From Cyanobium sp. NIES-981 (GTDB lineage Bacteria; Cyanobacteriota; Cyanobacteriia; PCC-6307; Cyanobiaceae), in NCBI GenBank assembly GCA_945896675.1, contig CAMDEM010000013.1, positions 1 through 64,000 on the forward strand: DNA of 64,000 nucleotides, read 5' to 3'. The notes under the pieces are model-generated. The model was not told the DNA's origin. It ran no database searches and was given only the letters and a program-made list of their open reading frames with translations. Made by a program: the position numbers and the translations under genes. Positions 8,705 to 18,594 of the stretch are shown here, one piece after another (the first letter of the stretch is position 1; the number at the start of each line of letters is the position of its first letter).

Positions 8705-9181
8705 TTAAGGGAGGGGCTTGATCATGCGCCAGCGGATGAAGAACACCCCGGCAAATCGCACCTCTTCCTGGGCCTCAACCTGCCAGCCCAACTTGGTCAG
8801 TAGGGGCCGAGAAAGCTGGCTGGCTTCGGTGCGTAATTGGCGGCAGCCGGCTTCGCGGGCATGGTTTTCGAGGGCTCCCAGGATGGCGCCACTGCGACCT
8901 TGGCGGCAGGAACGGCCACGGCAATAGAGCAAGGACAGCCGATCGATGGGGCAGAGGATTCCGAAGGCTTCGATGCTCCCCTGACCAAGGCCACGGCAAC
9001 TGGCAAGGCCATAACCATGGGTCAGGGCTTGGTCAATGGCGTCGCTCTGCCAGCCATGGTCTGCCCAGGCGTGAAGTTGGACGTTTGAATACAACCCAAC
9101 GGCCTGGCTGGTGACCGCATCGTGATACACCTCGGCTAATGCATCGCGATCGCCGGATTGGAGGAGACGGATCGTATCCAT
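8705..9181 (-). CDS. GNAT family N-acetyltransferase
   Basis: Size and RQGRSGAILGALENHAREAGCRQLRTEASQLSRPLLTKLGW. Confidence 0.75.
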   Translation of the reverse strand: MDTIRLLQSGDRDALAEVYHDAVTSQAVGLYSNVQLHAWADHGWQSDAIDQALTHGYGLASCRGLGQGSIEAFGILCPIDRLSLLYCRGRSCRQGRSGAILGALENHAREAGCRQLRTEASQLSRPLLTKLGWQVEAQEEVRFAGVFFIRWRMIKPLP

Positions 9182-9341
9182 GGCGATGGGGATGCCACTT
9201 GAAGCGTTCTATCACCCCCTTGGAGTTGTGCATGCAGGGAACGGTGAATTTGTTCCGGTGGATTTGGCTGGTTAGTGCTTCCCAAATACAGCTGATGGTG
9301 TATCTTTTGCTATGTAATCGCTGGGGCCACCCCTAAACGCA

Positions 9342-9707
9342 ATGCTTATTGGTTCTGAACTTCTGGCCAAGGTCAAAGAGCTTGGTGACGTCAGTAAGTC
9401 GGATATCGTCCGTACCTGCGGCTATGTGTCTGGTAAGAAAGATGGAGGCGAGCGCCTCAATTTCACCGCTTTCTATGAAGCCCTGCTCGAGGCCAAGGGC
9501 GTCGACCTGGGTGGCTCTGGCAAGGTTGGTAAAGGCGGTCGCAAGCTCAGCTACGTGGCCACCGTTCAAGGCAATGGCAACCTGTTGATCGGTAAGGCCT
9601 ACACCGCCATGCTCGATCTCAAGCCCGGCGATGAATTTGAAATCAAGCTCGGCCGTAAGCAGATTCGCTTGATCCCCGCCGGCGCGCCCGACGAAGACGA
9701 AGAGTGA
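9342..9707 (+). CDS. AbrB family transcriptional regulator (cyAbrB)
   Basis: ELLAKVKELGDVSKSDIVRTCGYVS...GKVGKGGRKLSYVATVQGNGNLLIGKAYT. Confidence 0.9.
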   Translation: MLIGSELLAKVKELGDVSKSDIVRTCGYVSGKKDGGERLNFTAFYEALLEAKGVDLGGSGKVGKGGRKLSYVATVQGNGNLLIGKAYTAMLDLKPGDEFEIKLGRKQIRLIPAGAPDEDEE

Positions 9708-9730
9708 TTTCGGCTTTGATGCCGTTTGGG

Positions 9731-9757
9731 GCCCCGGCTTTGCCGGGGCTTTTTTTA
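9731..9757 (+). terminator. Rho-independent terminator of cyAbrB
   Basis: GCCCCGGC-TTT-GCCGGGGC followed by a run of T. Confidence 0.9.
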
Positions 9758-9786
9758 TGGTTTCAGAGTGTGATGGCTTGGCCCAC

Positions 9787-12474
9787 TTAGAGGTTCACCA
9801 CGTCCCCGAGTTCCTCGGCCAGGTGGGCGTAATCCCGTGGATTGCAGGAGAGGAGCACGATTTGAATCCCAGCTTCGCTGCCCTTCCGTAACATCGCGCC
9901 CAGCCCAGAGAGGCGCTTGGGATCGCTATTGGTGAAGGCGTCATCAAACACCAGGGGCAAGCTGTTGTCGTAGGCCGGTTGCAGGACTTCGGCCATGGCC
10001 AGCCGTAGGGCCGCCGCTAACTGTTCCCGCATTCCACCACTGAGTTCTTCAAACTCAAAGCACTGCTCGCCCTGTTGCAGTTGCAGTCCACCAAACCCAG
10101 CCTTGGGATCGAAGCCCAAGGAAACCTGCTGGGGGGTTGGTCCTAAATCCGTGAGATAGCGACCAATGGCTTGGCCTAAAGGTTCGCTGTAGCGCTCGGC
10201 AATTTCCCGCCTGGCCTGGTGCAACAGCGTCTGCAGCAGCGCCCAGGCATCGGCCTGTTGGTGAATACGCCCGAGGTCGGCTTCTGTAGCTTCGAGTTCA
10301 GCCTGCCGTTGCGCTACTTCGGCTTGGGGATCGATGGCGCTCAGGCTCAAACAAAGCTGCTCGTTGTGTCCCTTGGCGGTGAGCAGGTTGTCTTTTTCGG
10401 CATCCAGCAACTGGCTGCGTTGGTCGAGGTTTATCGCGTCTTGGCCTCTGAAAGAGATGGGGTTTTGGTGGCGTTGGCTTTCAAGGGCTTCGATGGCTTG
10501 ATCGTGCTGGGCCAGTTGCTCTTGGAGTTCTTGCAGTTGGTGGGCAAGGGCTTCGGCCTTGCCATGGTTGTGCTCCAGCAGTAGGCGCCGTTCCTCCAGG
10601 GCAAAGAGCCCACCCGCCAATTGCTCCAGGCTGGTTTCCAGGGCCCTTTGGCTGGCCCGGCGCTGCTCAAGCTGGTGTTGGGCCTGGTGCACGTTGTGCT
10701 CGAGACCCTGCTGATCGCGCCCCAGCTGCTGGCTGGCCCCGCGCAGCTGTTCGAGCCAGGCTTCGAGTTGATCGCGGCCGGTGGGAAGGTCTTGGCTGGT
10801 TTGGAGTTGGGCCTGCAGCTCTGCATGGCGGCCCAGGGCTTGCTCAAAGCGCAGGCGCCTGGGTTCCAGTTCAGCCAGTTGGGCATCGAGTTTGGCCCAG
10901 GGAATGGCTGAAGCGGCTTGGCGCAGGCGCTTCAGCTCGGCTTCGAGGATCTGGCGTCGTTGGGCAAGGGGTTCGGCGGCATCGCTACTGGCGACGCCGA
11001 GTTGCCCTTGCAGTTGTTGCAAGTGCTGGTGGCAGAGGTCCCGTTGTTGTTCGGCATTGGCGGTGGCGTCGCCGCCTCCAGGGCTGATGCGCAGGCGAAC
11101 GCCTGGGCCGATGGCCAACTCCTCGGCGCGGCTGAGCTGCACCTCCTGGCCGGCCACCAGCTCTTGGCCGCCGAGCGTCACCGGTCGGTCGGTTTCAAGC
11201 ACCATCAGATGGGTGGCCATGGCTTGGCAGCGCGCCTGGGCCTGGGCGAGGCGTTGCTCGCCTTGGCGCAGGGCCCTCACCTGCTCACTGCCGATCGCAG
11301 GAAGGCCAGCGAGTTCGGCCTTCCATTGTTCGGCCTCCTGTTGCAGTTGGCTGAATTGATCCTTGTGGGCCTGAAGCTGCTGGGCTTCCCGATCCAAGTT
11401 GTCGAGGGCGAGGAGGTGCTGGGCCAGCTGCTGCCGCTCTTGGTTGCTGCGGGCCTGGGCTTGGAGTGACTCCAGGGCTCGGCGCTGGTGAACCAGGGCT
11501 TGGTCTTGCTGCAGCAGGTCCTGCTGGCTGGTTTGCAACTGGCGTTGCTGATCGCTTTGGCTGCTGCGCTGGCTGGTGAGTTGGAGCTCCAGGTTGTGCA
11601 GGCTTTGCTGGGCTTGGCGGAGTGCTTCCCACTGTTGGCGGATGGGCTTGGCTTCAGCCCGCCGCAGCTGGAGGTTGGCGTCCAGTTGCCGTTGGGCCGC
11701 CAGCGCCGGGCGCTCCTGCTCGTCAATCTCCTTGAGGCGAAGCCCAATGGCGCGCAGCTCCTCCATGGCCGTTTCCAGGCTCGCTAGGCGCTCCAGGGCT
11801 TGCCCCAGCTGGCCCTGGGCTTCCTTGACCCGCTCCTGGGCCTGGGCCAAGGGGCTGCCGGCCTTCACCTTGCCGGTGGCGGTGAACAGGCCATCGAGGT
11901 GCTGCTGAATCCGCTCGTCAACGAGGCGATCGAGGGGGGATTCCAAGGTGGCCGTTGGCCCCTGCTGTTGGAGTTGCTGCACCAACCGCTCCAGGTCGTA
12001 GCCCGCGCCTGGCCCGCTGAGCAGGTTGCTGCCGGCCTCCCCCTGGCGCACCCAGAGATGGGCCCAGCGCTGGGGGAGTTGGCCAATGCGTCGGCCTTCG
12101 ATGGCCCCATCCACCCCGAGCAGGGCGGCGAGCCGCTCTTCGGCGGCGGCACCGCTGAGGGCAACGCCGCTGGTGTTGCTGAGTTGGCAGGTGCCACTGG
12201 CTCCGGAAAAGCGTTTGCGCAGCTGCCAGGTGCTGCCGCCTGCCTCGAAGCCAATCTCCACCTCCGGTAGTCCGCTGTGGAGCCTCGAGCGCAGCTCCTC
12301 CACCCCCCTGCCGGTGGCCGTGGCCTTGAGAAAGAGGCCCTTGTGCAGGGCTTCCACCAGGGTGCTTTTGCCCGCCTCATTGGGGCCGCCAACCAGGGTG
12401 AAGCGGGGATGGAAGGAGAGCTGGAGGTGTTTGTGTTGGCGCACCTGGCGCAGCACCGCATGGCGTAACCGCAT
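9787..12474 (-). CDS. SbcC/Rad50-like AAA ATPase
   Basis: N-terminal GGPNEAGKSTLVEAL Walker A, long coiled coil, C-terminal EELSGGMREQLAAALRLAMAE. Confidence 0.85.
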   Translation of the reverse strand: MRLRHAVLRQVRQHKHLQLSFHPRFTLVGGPNEAGKSTLVEALHKGLFLKATATGRGVEELRSRLHSGLPEVEIGFEAGGSTWQLRKRFSGASGTCQLSNTSGVALSGAAAEERLAALLGVDGAIEGRRIGQLPQRWAHLWVRQGEAGSNLLSGPGAGYDLERLVQQLQQQGPTATLESPLDRLVDERIQQHLDGLFTATGKVKAGSPLAQAQERVKEAQGQLGQALERLASLETAMEELRAIGLRLKEIDEQERPALAAQRQLDANLQLRRAEAKPIRQQWEALRQAQQSLHNLELQLTSQRSSQSDQQRQLQTSQQDLLQQDQALVHQRRALESLQAQARSNQERQQLAQHLLALDNLDREAQQLQAHKDQFSQLQQEAEQWKAELAGLPAIGSEQVRALRQGEQRLAQAQARCQAMATHLMVLETDRPVTLGGQELVAGQEVQLSRAEELAIGPGVRLRISPGGGDATANAEQQRDLCHQHLQQLQGQLGVASSDAAEPLAQRRQILEAELKRLRQAASAIPWAKLDAQLAELEPRRLRFEQALGRHAELQAQLQTSQDLPTGRDQLEAWLEQLRGASQQLGRDQQGLEHNVHQAQHQLEQRRASQRALETSLEQLAGGLFALEERRLLLEHNHGKAEALAHQLQELQEQLAQHDQAIEALESQRHQNPISFRGQDAINLDQRSQLLDAEKDNLLTAKGHNEQLCLSLSAIDPQAEVAQRQAELEATEADLGRIHQQADAWALLQTLLHQARREIAERYSEPLGQAIGRYLTDLGPTPQQVSLGFDPKAGFGGLQLQQGEQCFEFEELSGGMREQLAAALRLAMAEVLQPAYDNSLPLVFDDAFTNSDPKRLSGLGAMLRKGSEAGIQIVLLSCNPRDYAHLAEELGDVVNL

Positions 12475-12476
12475 GG

Positions 12477-13682
12477 CTAAGGGGCTGCCGCAGCATCGGC
12501 CAGCTGCACGGCCCGGTAGAGCTCGCTGAGGGCCAACCGGGCTGTGGCTGGGTCTATCTCTGGGGCTATTTCTGGATGCCTGCCTGGATCGGGGGAGGGG
12601 TTTTGCAGCATGGCGGCCAAGTGGCTGGCCACCTGGGCAATTAAGGGATCGCCGGGCCGCTGGGTGAGTTGGGCCAATTCCTCCCGACCCGGGGCGGCAT
12701 CGCAGCCTCCCCCCAGCTTGAGCCGCAACAGTTGGGCCTCCAGCCGTTCCAGCAGCCCTTCGTAGGACCGGTGGCCCGCCAGGCTCAAACTGCCCGAAAC
12801 CTCGAGCAGCAGCAGGTCAGCACCGATGCGGCCGGCCAGCAGCCCCTCCAGTTGCTCCTCCAATCGATCGAGATCGCTGTCGGCCTGGAAGCTGAAGCGC
12901 AGCGGATGCCAGCCCAGGCCGCCGGTGGCTAGGGGCTGGAGCTGGGGGGGCTCACCGCGGCGCAGCTCTACCTGCAGCACCTGGCCGGCTTGGTAGTCGG
13001 GCGACCTGGGGAAGCGGTCGGGCTCCAGGGTGCCGCTGTACCAAGCCTTGGCCGACACCTGCTTGAGGCCATGCCAATCGCCAAGGGCGATGTAATCGAC
13101 GGCGTCGAGCCAGGCGCCATCGAGGCGCAGGCGGTTGTTGGCGCTGGCGGGGGCATCGAGATCCTCGGCGCCAAAACCGTGCACGGATCCGTGGGCGATC
13201 ACGAGCCGGGGTTTGTCAGCGGGCAACCCATCCCAATCCACTTGGTTGAGCCAGTTGCAGGGATCCACGCTGTCGCTGCGCCGGAGCAGGGGGCAGGGCA
13301 GCACGAGGAGGGAATCCAGCTCCACAACCTTGCGCTCGAGCAGCACCTGCAGGTTGGGGGCGCGGCGGCCTTGCTCCGCTTGGAAAAAGGAGCTGTGCCA
13401 CACCGTGCCTGGGGCCCCATGGTCGTGGTTGCCGGGGATCACCAGCACGGGGCAGGGGATGGCGCCAATGGCAGCGCAGACGCTGCTCACATCCGAGCTG
13501 CTGGGGGTGGGGGAATCAAACAAATCCCCAGCCACCACCACCAGCGGCACCGCCTGCTGACGGGCGTGGTCGGCCAGCCGACCAATCGCTTCGAGGCGCA
13601 CCTGGCGCAGCCGGGCCCGCTTATCCGGATCCAGCACCCGGGCATAGGGCTTGCCGATTTGCCAATCGGCGCTGTGCAACAA
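12477..13682 (-). CDS. SbcD/Mre11-like metallophosphoesterase (DNA repair exonuclease)
   Basis: HSADWQIGKP...VVVAGDLFDSPTPSS...VIPGNHDHG. Confidence 0.85.
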   Translation of the reverse strand: MLHSADWQIGKPYARVLDPDKRARLRQVRLEAIGRLADHARQQAVPLVVVAGDLFDSPTPSSSDVSSVCAAIGAIPCPVLVIPGNHDHGAPGTVWHSSFFQAEQGRRAPNLQVLLERKVVELDSLLVLPCPLLRRSDSVDPCNWLNQVDWDGLPADKPRLVIAHGSVHGFGAEDLDAPASANNRLRLDGAWLDAVDYIALGDWHGLKQVSAKAWYSGTLEPDRFPRSPDYQAGQVLQVELRRGEPPQLQPLATGGLGWHPLRFSFQADSDLDRLEEQLEGLLAGRIGADLLLLEVSGSLSLAGHRSYEGLLERLEAQLLRLKLGGGCDAAPGREELAQLTQRPGDPLIAQVASHLAAMLQNPSPDPGRHPEIAPEIDPATARLALSELYRAVQLADAAAAP

Positions 13683-13783
13683 CCGGATAGGCGAGGAAGC
13701 AGCCAGAGCTGGCTCAGCGGCGAAGGCTCCCTGTTTAGCGCCCGCACCAGCAAACTGGACAGTCCCTTCGCCCGCTCCAGCAG

Positions 13784-14161
13784 GTGCCCAAGTTGGTTAC
13801 ACGCTTTTTGTTGATGCCGTTGGTGTTGTTGGCCCTGGTGGTGCTGGTGTTTTGGCCCCGGACAGCCTGGGCGGACGAGATCTCGGGCGGCGCGTCGGGC
13901 GGCGTGTCGGGGGTGCAGTTGTTTCAGAACCACTGCGCCGGCTGCCACGTGAACGGGGGCAACATCCTGCGCCGCAGCAAAACCCTGAAGTTGGCAGCGC
14001 TTGAGGCCAACGGGATCACGGACCCCGGCGCGGTCGCCACCATTGCGGCGCAAGGCCGCGGCCAGATGTCTGGGTATGAAGCCGTGCTGGGGGATGGCGG
14101 CGCTGAGGCCGTAGCCGCCTATGTGTGGGCCCAGGCCCAGGCGGGTTGGCCGAAGGCCTAG
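13784..14161 (+). CDS. Cytochrome c6-type c-type cytochrome (GTG start, or ATG at 13814)
   Basis: Signal peptide then VQLFQNHCAGCHVNGGNILRRSKTL; CxxCH heme motif. Confidence 0.85.
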   Translation: MPKLVTRFLLMPLVLLALVVLVFWPRTAWADEISGGASGGVSGVQLFQNHCAGCHVNGGNILRRSKTLKLAALEANGITDPGAVATIAAQGRGQMSGYEAVLGDGGAEAVAAYVWAQAQAGWPKA

Positions 14162-14457
14162 AAGGCCTGGATCCAGGGGTAGACCGCTACGGCGGTCCAG
14201 ATGCCCTCGCGCCAATAGATATCGCTTTTCACCAGGGCTTCCACCGCCGCTTGATCGTCGGCCTCGAAGATGCCAAACACGTGGGTGCTCCCCTCCGTGG
14301 GCCCCAAGGTTACCAAGGTGCCCGCCTCTTTGAGGGCCTGGAGCCCCGCCAGATGGGCTTCGCGAAAGGGGGCGCGTTTTTCGAGGGCGTTCTCGCAATA
14401 GGTGCCCCAAAGAACGAACTTGGCCATGGACTCCAATCGGCCTGTAGGCCTGCACAC
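14158..14457 (-). CDS. YciI family protein
   Basis: KFVLWGTYCENALEKRAPFREAHLAGLQALKEAGTLVTLGP...YWREGIWTAVAVYPW. Confidence 0.8.
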   Translation of the reverse strand: MCRPTGRLESMAKFVLWGTYCENALEKRAPFREAHLAGLQALKEAGTLVTLGPTEGSTHVFGIFEADDQAAVEALVKSDIYWREGIWTAVAVYPWIQAF

Positions 14458-14525
14458 AAGGGTGAACCTAGGGCCTGGGTTTCGGCGCCCAAGCCTGGTA
14501 GAAGGGGGGAAGTGGGCTCTTGGTT

Positions 14526-14798
14526 ATGGGATTGCGTTCGATGCTGCTTGTCTCGATCGCCTTGGTGGCTGGAGCCCCCATGGGGTCCCATGCCGGCGAC
14601 AACATGATGGATCAAATGGTCCGCAAGTTTTGCCTGCAAGCGGTGAGCAAAGAGGTGGCTGATTCCGGTAAGCCGGCCCCGGTTGGCATGGAGCCCTTTA
14701 CCTGCGATTGCGTGGTGCAACAGATGAAACTGAAGCAAACCATCGATTCGGCCAAGGTGATCTGTAAGGCCAAGACCACCGAGAAATTCGGGGTTTGA
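14526..14798 (+). CDS. Small secreted hypothetical protein
   Basis: Signal peptide MGLRSMLLVSIALVAGAPMGSHA, Cys-containing mature part. Confidence 0.6.
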   Translation: MGLRSMLLVSIALVAGAPMGSHAGDNMMDQMVRKFCLQAVSKEVADSGKPAPVGMEPFTCDCVVQQMKLKQTIDSAKVICKAKTTEKFGV

Positions 14799-14808
14799 GC
14801 CGAGCCCA

Positions 14809-16041
14809 ATGATGGAGATCCCTGGGCCAGTTCCCCAGGCCGCGAGCTCCTTGGATCGGGTGCTGAAGCCTGTGATTGCCGAGCTGGGTGGCTGGGTAAG
14901 TGCCACCCCTGGAACCCTTTCCCTGGCCCAGGGCATGGTGGGCTGGAGTCCGCCTGATGGGGTGTTGAGCGCCCTGGCGGAGGCGCTCCAAGACCCTGAT
15001 CCAAGCTTGCATCGCTATGGAGCTGTGCAAGGGGAACCCCCTTTGCTGGAAGCCATCCAGCGCCATCTCGGCAAGCACCACAATCTCGATTTGGCGGGCT
15101 CCACGGTGTGGGTCACGGCCGGCAGCAACATGGCCTTCTCGGCGATGGCCCAGGTGATCTGTGGGGCCGGAGCAGCCGATGCCGCGGAGGTGATCCTGCC
15201 CCTGCCCTACTACTTCAACCACGTGATGGCGATCCAGCTGGCGGGTGGCCTGCCGGTGCCCGTGGATGCGGGTTTGATTCCTGACCTGGAGCGCTTAGAA
15301 GCAGCGATCACGCCCCGCACCCGGGCGATCGTCACCGTGTCGCCCAACAACCCCAGTGGGGTGGTGATCCCCCAGCGGGTGTTGGCAGGGATTAATGCCC
15401 TTTGTGCCAAGAGGGGGTTGTTTCACATCAGCGATGAGGCCTATGGCGCCTTTGTGTATGGCGGTGAGCCCCATTGGAGCCCGGGATCGGCTAGTGGCAG
15501 TAGTGCCCACACCATCTCGCTCCATTCCCTTTCCAAGGCCTATGGCATGGCCGGCTGGCGGGTTGGTTACATGGCAGCCCCCAAGCAGCTCACGGCGGCC
15601 TTGGCCAAGGTGCAGGACACGGTGCTGATTTGTCCGCCGGTGCCGATTCAGCGGGCGGCGGTGGCTGCTTTGCGGGCGGGCCCGGCCTGGGTGGCGCCAA
15701 GGGTTCGGGCATTGGCCGACCGCCGCCGGCAACTGCTCGCGGCCGTGGCGGAGCACCAGGCCAAGGGCCTGCCGGTGCGCTTACTTGCCGAACCGGATGG
15801 GGCGTTTTACGCCCTCCTGCAGATCACGGCAGGGCGAGGGCAGCTGGACGCCGACACCTTGATGCGTCGCTTGGTCTTGGAGCACCGGGTGGCGGCGGTG
15901 AGTGGGGCCAGCTTTGGACTCCTTCGGGATAGCCATGGCTTGGTGTTGCGCTTGAGCTACGGCTTGCTGGATGGGGCTGATTTGGCGGAGGCGCTGCGGC
16001 GGCTGTTCTTTGGTATTGCAGCGATCCTGCATGGGGCCTAG
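14809..16041 (+). CDS. Pyridoxal-phosphate aminotransferase class I/II
   Basis: VTVSPNNPSGVVIPQ, SLSKAYGMAGWRVGY PLP-Lys region. Confidence 0.9.
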   Translation: MMEIPGPVPQAASSLDRVLKPVIAELGGWVSATPGTLSLAQGMVGWSPPDGVLSALAEALQDPDPSLHRYGAVQGEPPLLEAIQRHLGKHHNLDLAGSTVWVTAGSNMAFSAMAQVICGAGAADAAEVILPLPYYFNHVMAIQLAGGLPVPVDAGLIPDLERLEAAITPRTRAIVTVSPNNPSGVVIPQRVLAGINALCAKRGLFHISDEAYGAFVYGGEPHWSPGSASGSSAHTISLHSLSKAYGMAGWRVGYMAAPKQLTAALAKVQDTVLICPPVPIQRAAVAALRAGPAWVAPRVRALADRRRQLLAAVAEHQAKGLPVRLLAEPDGAFYALLQITAGRGQLDADTLMRRLVLEHRVAAVSGASFGLLRDSHGLVLRLSYGLLDGADLAEALRRLFFGIAAILHGA

Positions 16042-16649
16042 GGGTTGCGGCGAAAGATCAGGGTGCGGTTGTTGGCTGGCATCACCACATCGGCCACAGG
16101 ATTGAGCCCCAGGCCCTGGGCCTGTTCGCTGATGGTCACCGCATCGCGCACCCCCATGGCTGGATCGAGGCTGCGCAGGTGCAGGTCAAAGTCAACGTTG
16201 CTCGCCGCCGTGGGGATGCCGTGGTCGCAGAAGGGGCCATAAACCAGCAGGAGCCCCCCTGGGACCAGCACTCCAGCGGCACCCACGAGCAGATCCGGCA
16301 CGGATGACGCCGGCATGATGTGGGTGGTGTTGGCGGTGAACACCGCATCAAAGCGTTGATCGGGCCAATCGACGGGTGCGCTGACATCAAGCGCGATCGG
16401 CATCAGGATTTGGGAGCCCGGGGCTAGGCCAGAGGTCCCTTCCAGGGCGATGCGCTCGCGGAGGCCGGCCAGATTGGCGTTCAACTCACTGGTTTGCCAA
16501 ACCAATCCGGCCATGGATTGGGCAAAAAACACTGCGTGTTGACCGCTGCCAGACCCCACCTCCAGCACCTGGGCCCCTGGCGGCAGCCAATCCTGCAGAA
16601 CGGCCAGGATGGCTTCTTTGTTGCGCTCGCAAGCGGCAGAAAACAGCAT
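16038..16649 (-). CDS. DUF938 SAM-dependent methyltransferase-like protein
   Basis: SAACERNKEAILAVLQDWLPPGAQVLEVGSGSGQHAVFFA. Confidence 0.85.
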   Translation of the reverse strand: MLFSAACERNKEAILAVLQDWLPPGAQVLEVGSGSGQHAVFFAQSMAGLVWQTSELNANLAGLRERIALEGTSGLAPGSQILMPIALDVSAPVDWPDQRFDAVFTANTTHIMPASSVPDLLVGAAGVLVPGGLLLVYGPFCDHGIPTAASNVDFDLHLRSLDPAMGVRDAVTISEQAQGLGLNPVADVVMPANNRTLIFRRNP

Positions 16650-16693
16650 GGGTTGGGGGGTGGCCCTAACGGTCCAGTTCTAGAGATCCAGTC

Positions 16694-17527
16694 CTAGAGA
16701 TCCATACCCTGGCGAAGCTCGGCGCAGAAATGGCCGGCTGCCGAGGCCACCGCGTCTGGATTACCTCCGCTGGCATGGGCGGCGGCCATCACCTTCACCA
16801 GGGCGCTGCCCACGATGGCGCCATCGGCACCCCACTCGCGCACTTGCCTGGCTTGCTCGGGGCCGGAAATGCCAAAACCCACGGCCACCGGTGTGGTGCC
16901 TTGGCCCTTGAGCTGGCCCACCAGGGCTCCCACCCGGGTATCCAGGTTGGTGCGCACCCCGGTGACGCCGGTCACACTCACCAGGTAGGTGAAGCCGCGG
17001 CTGGCGGCATGAATCCGGGCCATGCGTTCGGATGGGGTGGTGGGAGCCACCAGCAGCACCAGATCCAGCCCATGGCTTGCGGCGATCTGGGAGAGCTTTT
17101 CGCCTTCCTCCAAGGGGAGGTCGGGCACGACCAATCCGGCGGCTCCGGCCGCGGCGGCATCGCGGCAGAAGGTGTCCATGCCCCGGTTGAGCAGGGGGTT
17201 GCTGTAGGTGAACAGCACCACCGGCATGGTGAGCTCGCCTTTGAGGCTGGTGAGCATCTCCAGCACCTTTGCGGGGGTGGTGGCGGCGGCGAGGGCGCGG
17301 CTTGCGGCGGCCTGGATCACCGGACCATCCGCCAAAGGATCGCTGTAGGGAATGCCCAGCTCCACCATGTCGGCCCCATGGGCCTGGAGGGCGAGCAAGG
17401 TGGCCCGGGTGGTGGCCAGATCCGGATCGCCGGCCATCAGGAACGGCATCAGGGCGCAGCGGCCTTGCTGGCGCAGATCGCTGAAGCGCTGCTGAATCGG
17501 GGTGGCAACGGCAGACACAGCGCTCAT
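16694..17527 (-). CDS. trpA: Tryptophan synthase alpha chain
   Basis: [45 protein letters not shown]. Confidence 0.97.
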   Translation of the reverse strand: MSAVSAVATPIQQRFSDLRQQGRCALMPFLMAGDPDLATTRATLLALQAHGADMVELGIPYSDPLADGPVIQAAASRALAAATTPAKVLEMLTSLKGELTMPVVLFTYSNPLLNRGMDTFCRDAAAAGAAGLVVPDLPLEEGEKLSQIAASHGLDLVLLVAPTTPSERMARIHAASRGFTYLVSVTGVTGVRTNLDTRVGALVGQLKGQGTTPVAVGFGISGPEQARQVREWGADGAIVGSALVKVMAAAHASGGNPDAVASAAGHFCAELRQGMDL

Positions 17528-17549
17528 TGAGGCTCACGAAGAAGTGAGC

Positions 17550-17903
17550 CTATGCGGCGCTCTCTGGGTTGGCCGAGGTGTCCGACTCCAACTGGCCCGT
17601 TTCCCTGAGAAGTCGCTCTTGCTCTTCGGGGCTGAGGGCATCGAATTTGGCCTGCAGCTGTTCGTTGGTCAGGGTGTCGTAGGCCTCGCGGTAGGTGCGC
17701 CGCTGCTGCATGTAGGTCATGTTGCCGGTGAGGGCCCGGAACAGGTAGGTGCTGGTCCAGCCCAGCACCAGCACCGTGAGTACCGCTGAGGTGGCGATGC
17801 CTGCAGAAAAGCCTTCCAGTCCGTTGGATTGGAATAGGACGTAGCCAATGCCGCCAAGGGCAAAGACGCCCAGCCCGAGCAGGATGGCCTGTGCGCGGGT
17901 CAC
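17550..17903 (-). CDS. DUF3007 family protein
   Basis: LGVFALGGIGYVLFQSNGLEGFSAGIATSAVLTVLVLGWTSTYLFRALTGNMTYMQQRRTYREAYD; position between ndhL and trpA. Confidence 0.8.
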   Translation of the reverse strand: MTRAQAILLGLGVFALGGIGYVLFQSNGLEGFSAGIATSAVLTVLVLGWTSTYLFRALTGNMTYMQQRRTYREAYDTLTNEQLQAKFDALSPEEQERLLRETGQLESDTSANPESAA

Positions 17904-18167
17904 CTAGGTGACCTCGCCATGGCCGGCCATGCGCAGGTTGATGAACGGGGCAAACAGGATCAGTCCAGGGAAAAACAGGAACACCAGCCCGTAGACGCCT
18001 ACGCGTTCAAATTTGCCCATCACGGTCCAGCGCTTGACCATCCAGGCGTACAGCGCTAATGGCACCGCCACCAGGTAGGTGCCACCTAGAACCACGTAGG
18101 CCGCTAGTACCAGCAGGGTTTCCTGGCTGATCGAATTCAGGAACCCAGGCAGGGGCACGGCTGACAA
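17904..18167 (-). CDS. ndhL: NAD(P)H-quinone oxidoreductase subunit L
   Basis: [61 protein letters not shown]. Confidence 0.9.
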   Translation of the reverse strand: MSAVPLPGFLNSISQETLLVLAAYVVLGGTYLVAVPLALYAWMVKRWTVMGKFERVGVYGLVFLFFPGLILFAPFINLRMAGHGEVT

Positions 18168-18203
18168 CGGCGTGGATGGTTCGAATTTAGGATGCCTTGG
18201 CCA

Positions 18204-18287
18204 GGGGGCATGGCGAAATTGGTAGACGCAGCGGACTTAAAATCCGCAGGCCGCAAGGCTGTGGGGGTTCAAGTCCCCCTGCCCCCA
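18204..18287 (+). tRNA. tRNA-Leu (anticodon UAA), uninterrupted, CCA not encoded
   Basis: Acceptor GGGGGCA/TGCCCCC, anticodon arm GCGGA-CTTAAAA-TCCGC, long variable arm, T-arm GGGGG-TTCAAGT-CCCCC. Confidence 0.95.
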
Positions 18288-18438
18288 TCGTTTTCTGGAA
18301 TACAGCTACTATTTGGTTGTTAGGCCAAAATCCGCACGCCCTGCGCGTCAAGACCTGCGGTAGGCCCAATCTCCTCAGAATCTTTCCCGGAAGGGTTTGC
18401 TGTCTCTGCGGTGCGTTTTCATAGTTCTCACTGTTGTC

Positions 18439-18594
18439 ATGTCGTTTCGGTTTCCTTTTTTTGTGCTGCGCCAGCGTCAAGCCCTCGCCAGCTCCTCCAA
18501 GCCCAGTTTCCCGAGTTGTTCCCTGGCTGCAAAGCCCCTAGCTGCTAAGGCCAGTGGCCCGATTACCTGGGAGGAGTTGCTCGGCCAGCGTTGA
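18439..18594 (+). CDS. Small hypothetical protein
   Basis: 51-codon ORF ending PITWEELLGQR; overlaps the 3' end of the opposing gene. Confidence 0.25.
   Translation: MSFRFPFFVLRQRQALASSSKPSFPSCSLAAKPLAAKASGPITWEELLGQR

Noticed and set aside
9787-13682. SbcC/SbcD-like pair considered as a phage-defence nuclease system
   Set aside because: Sequence and order match ordinary chromosomal SbcCD-type repair proteins; no accompanying defence genes
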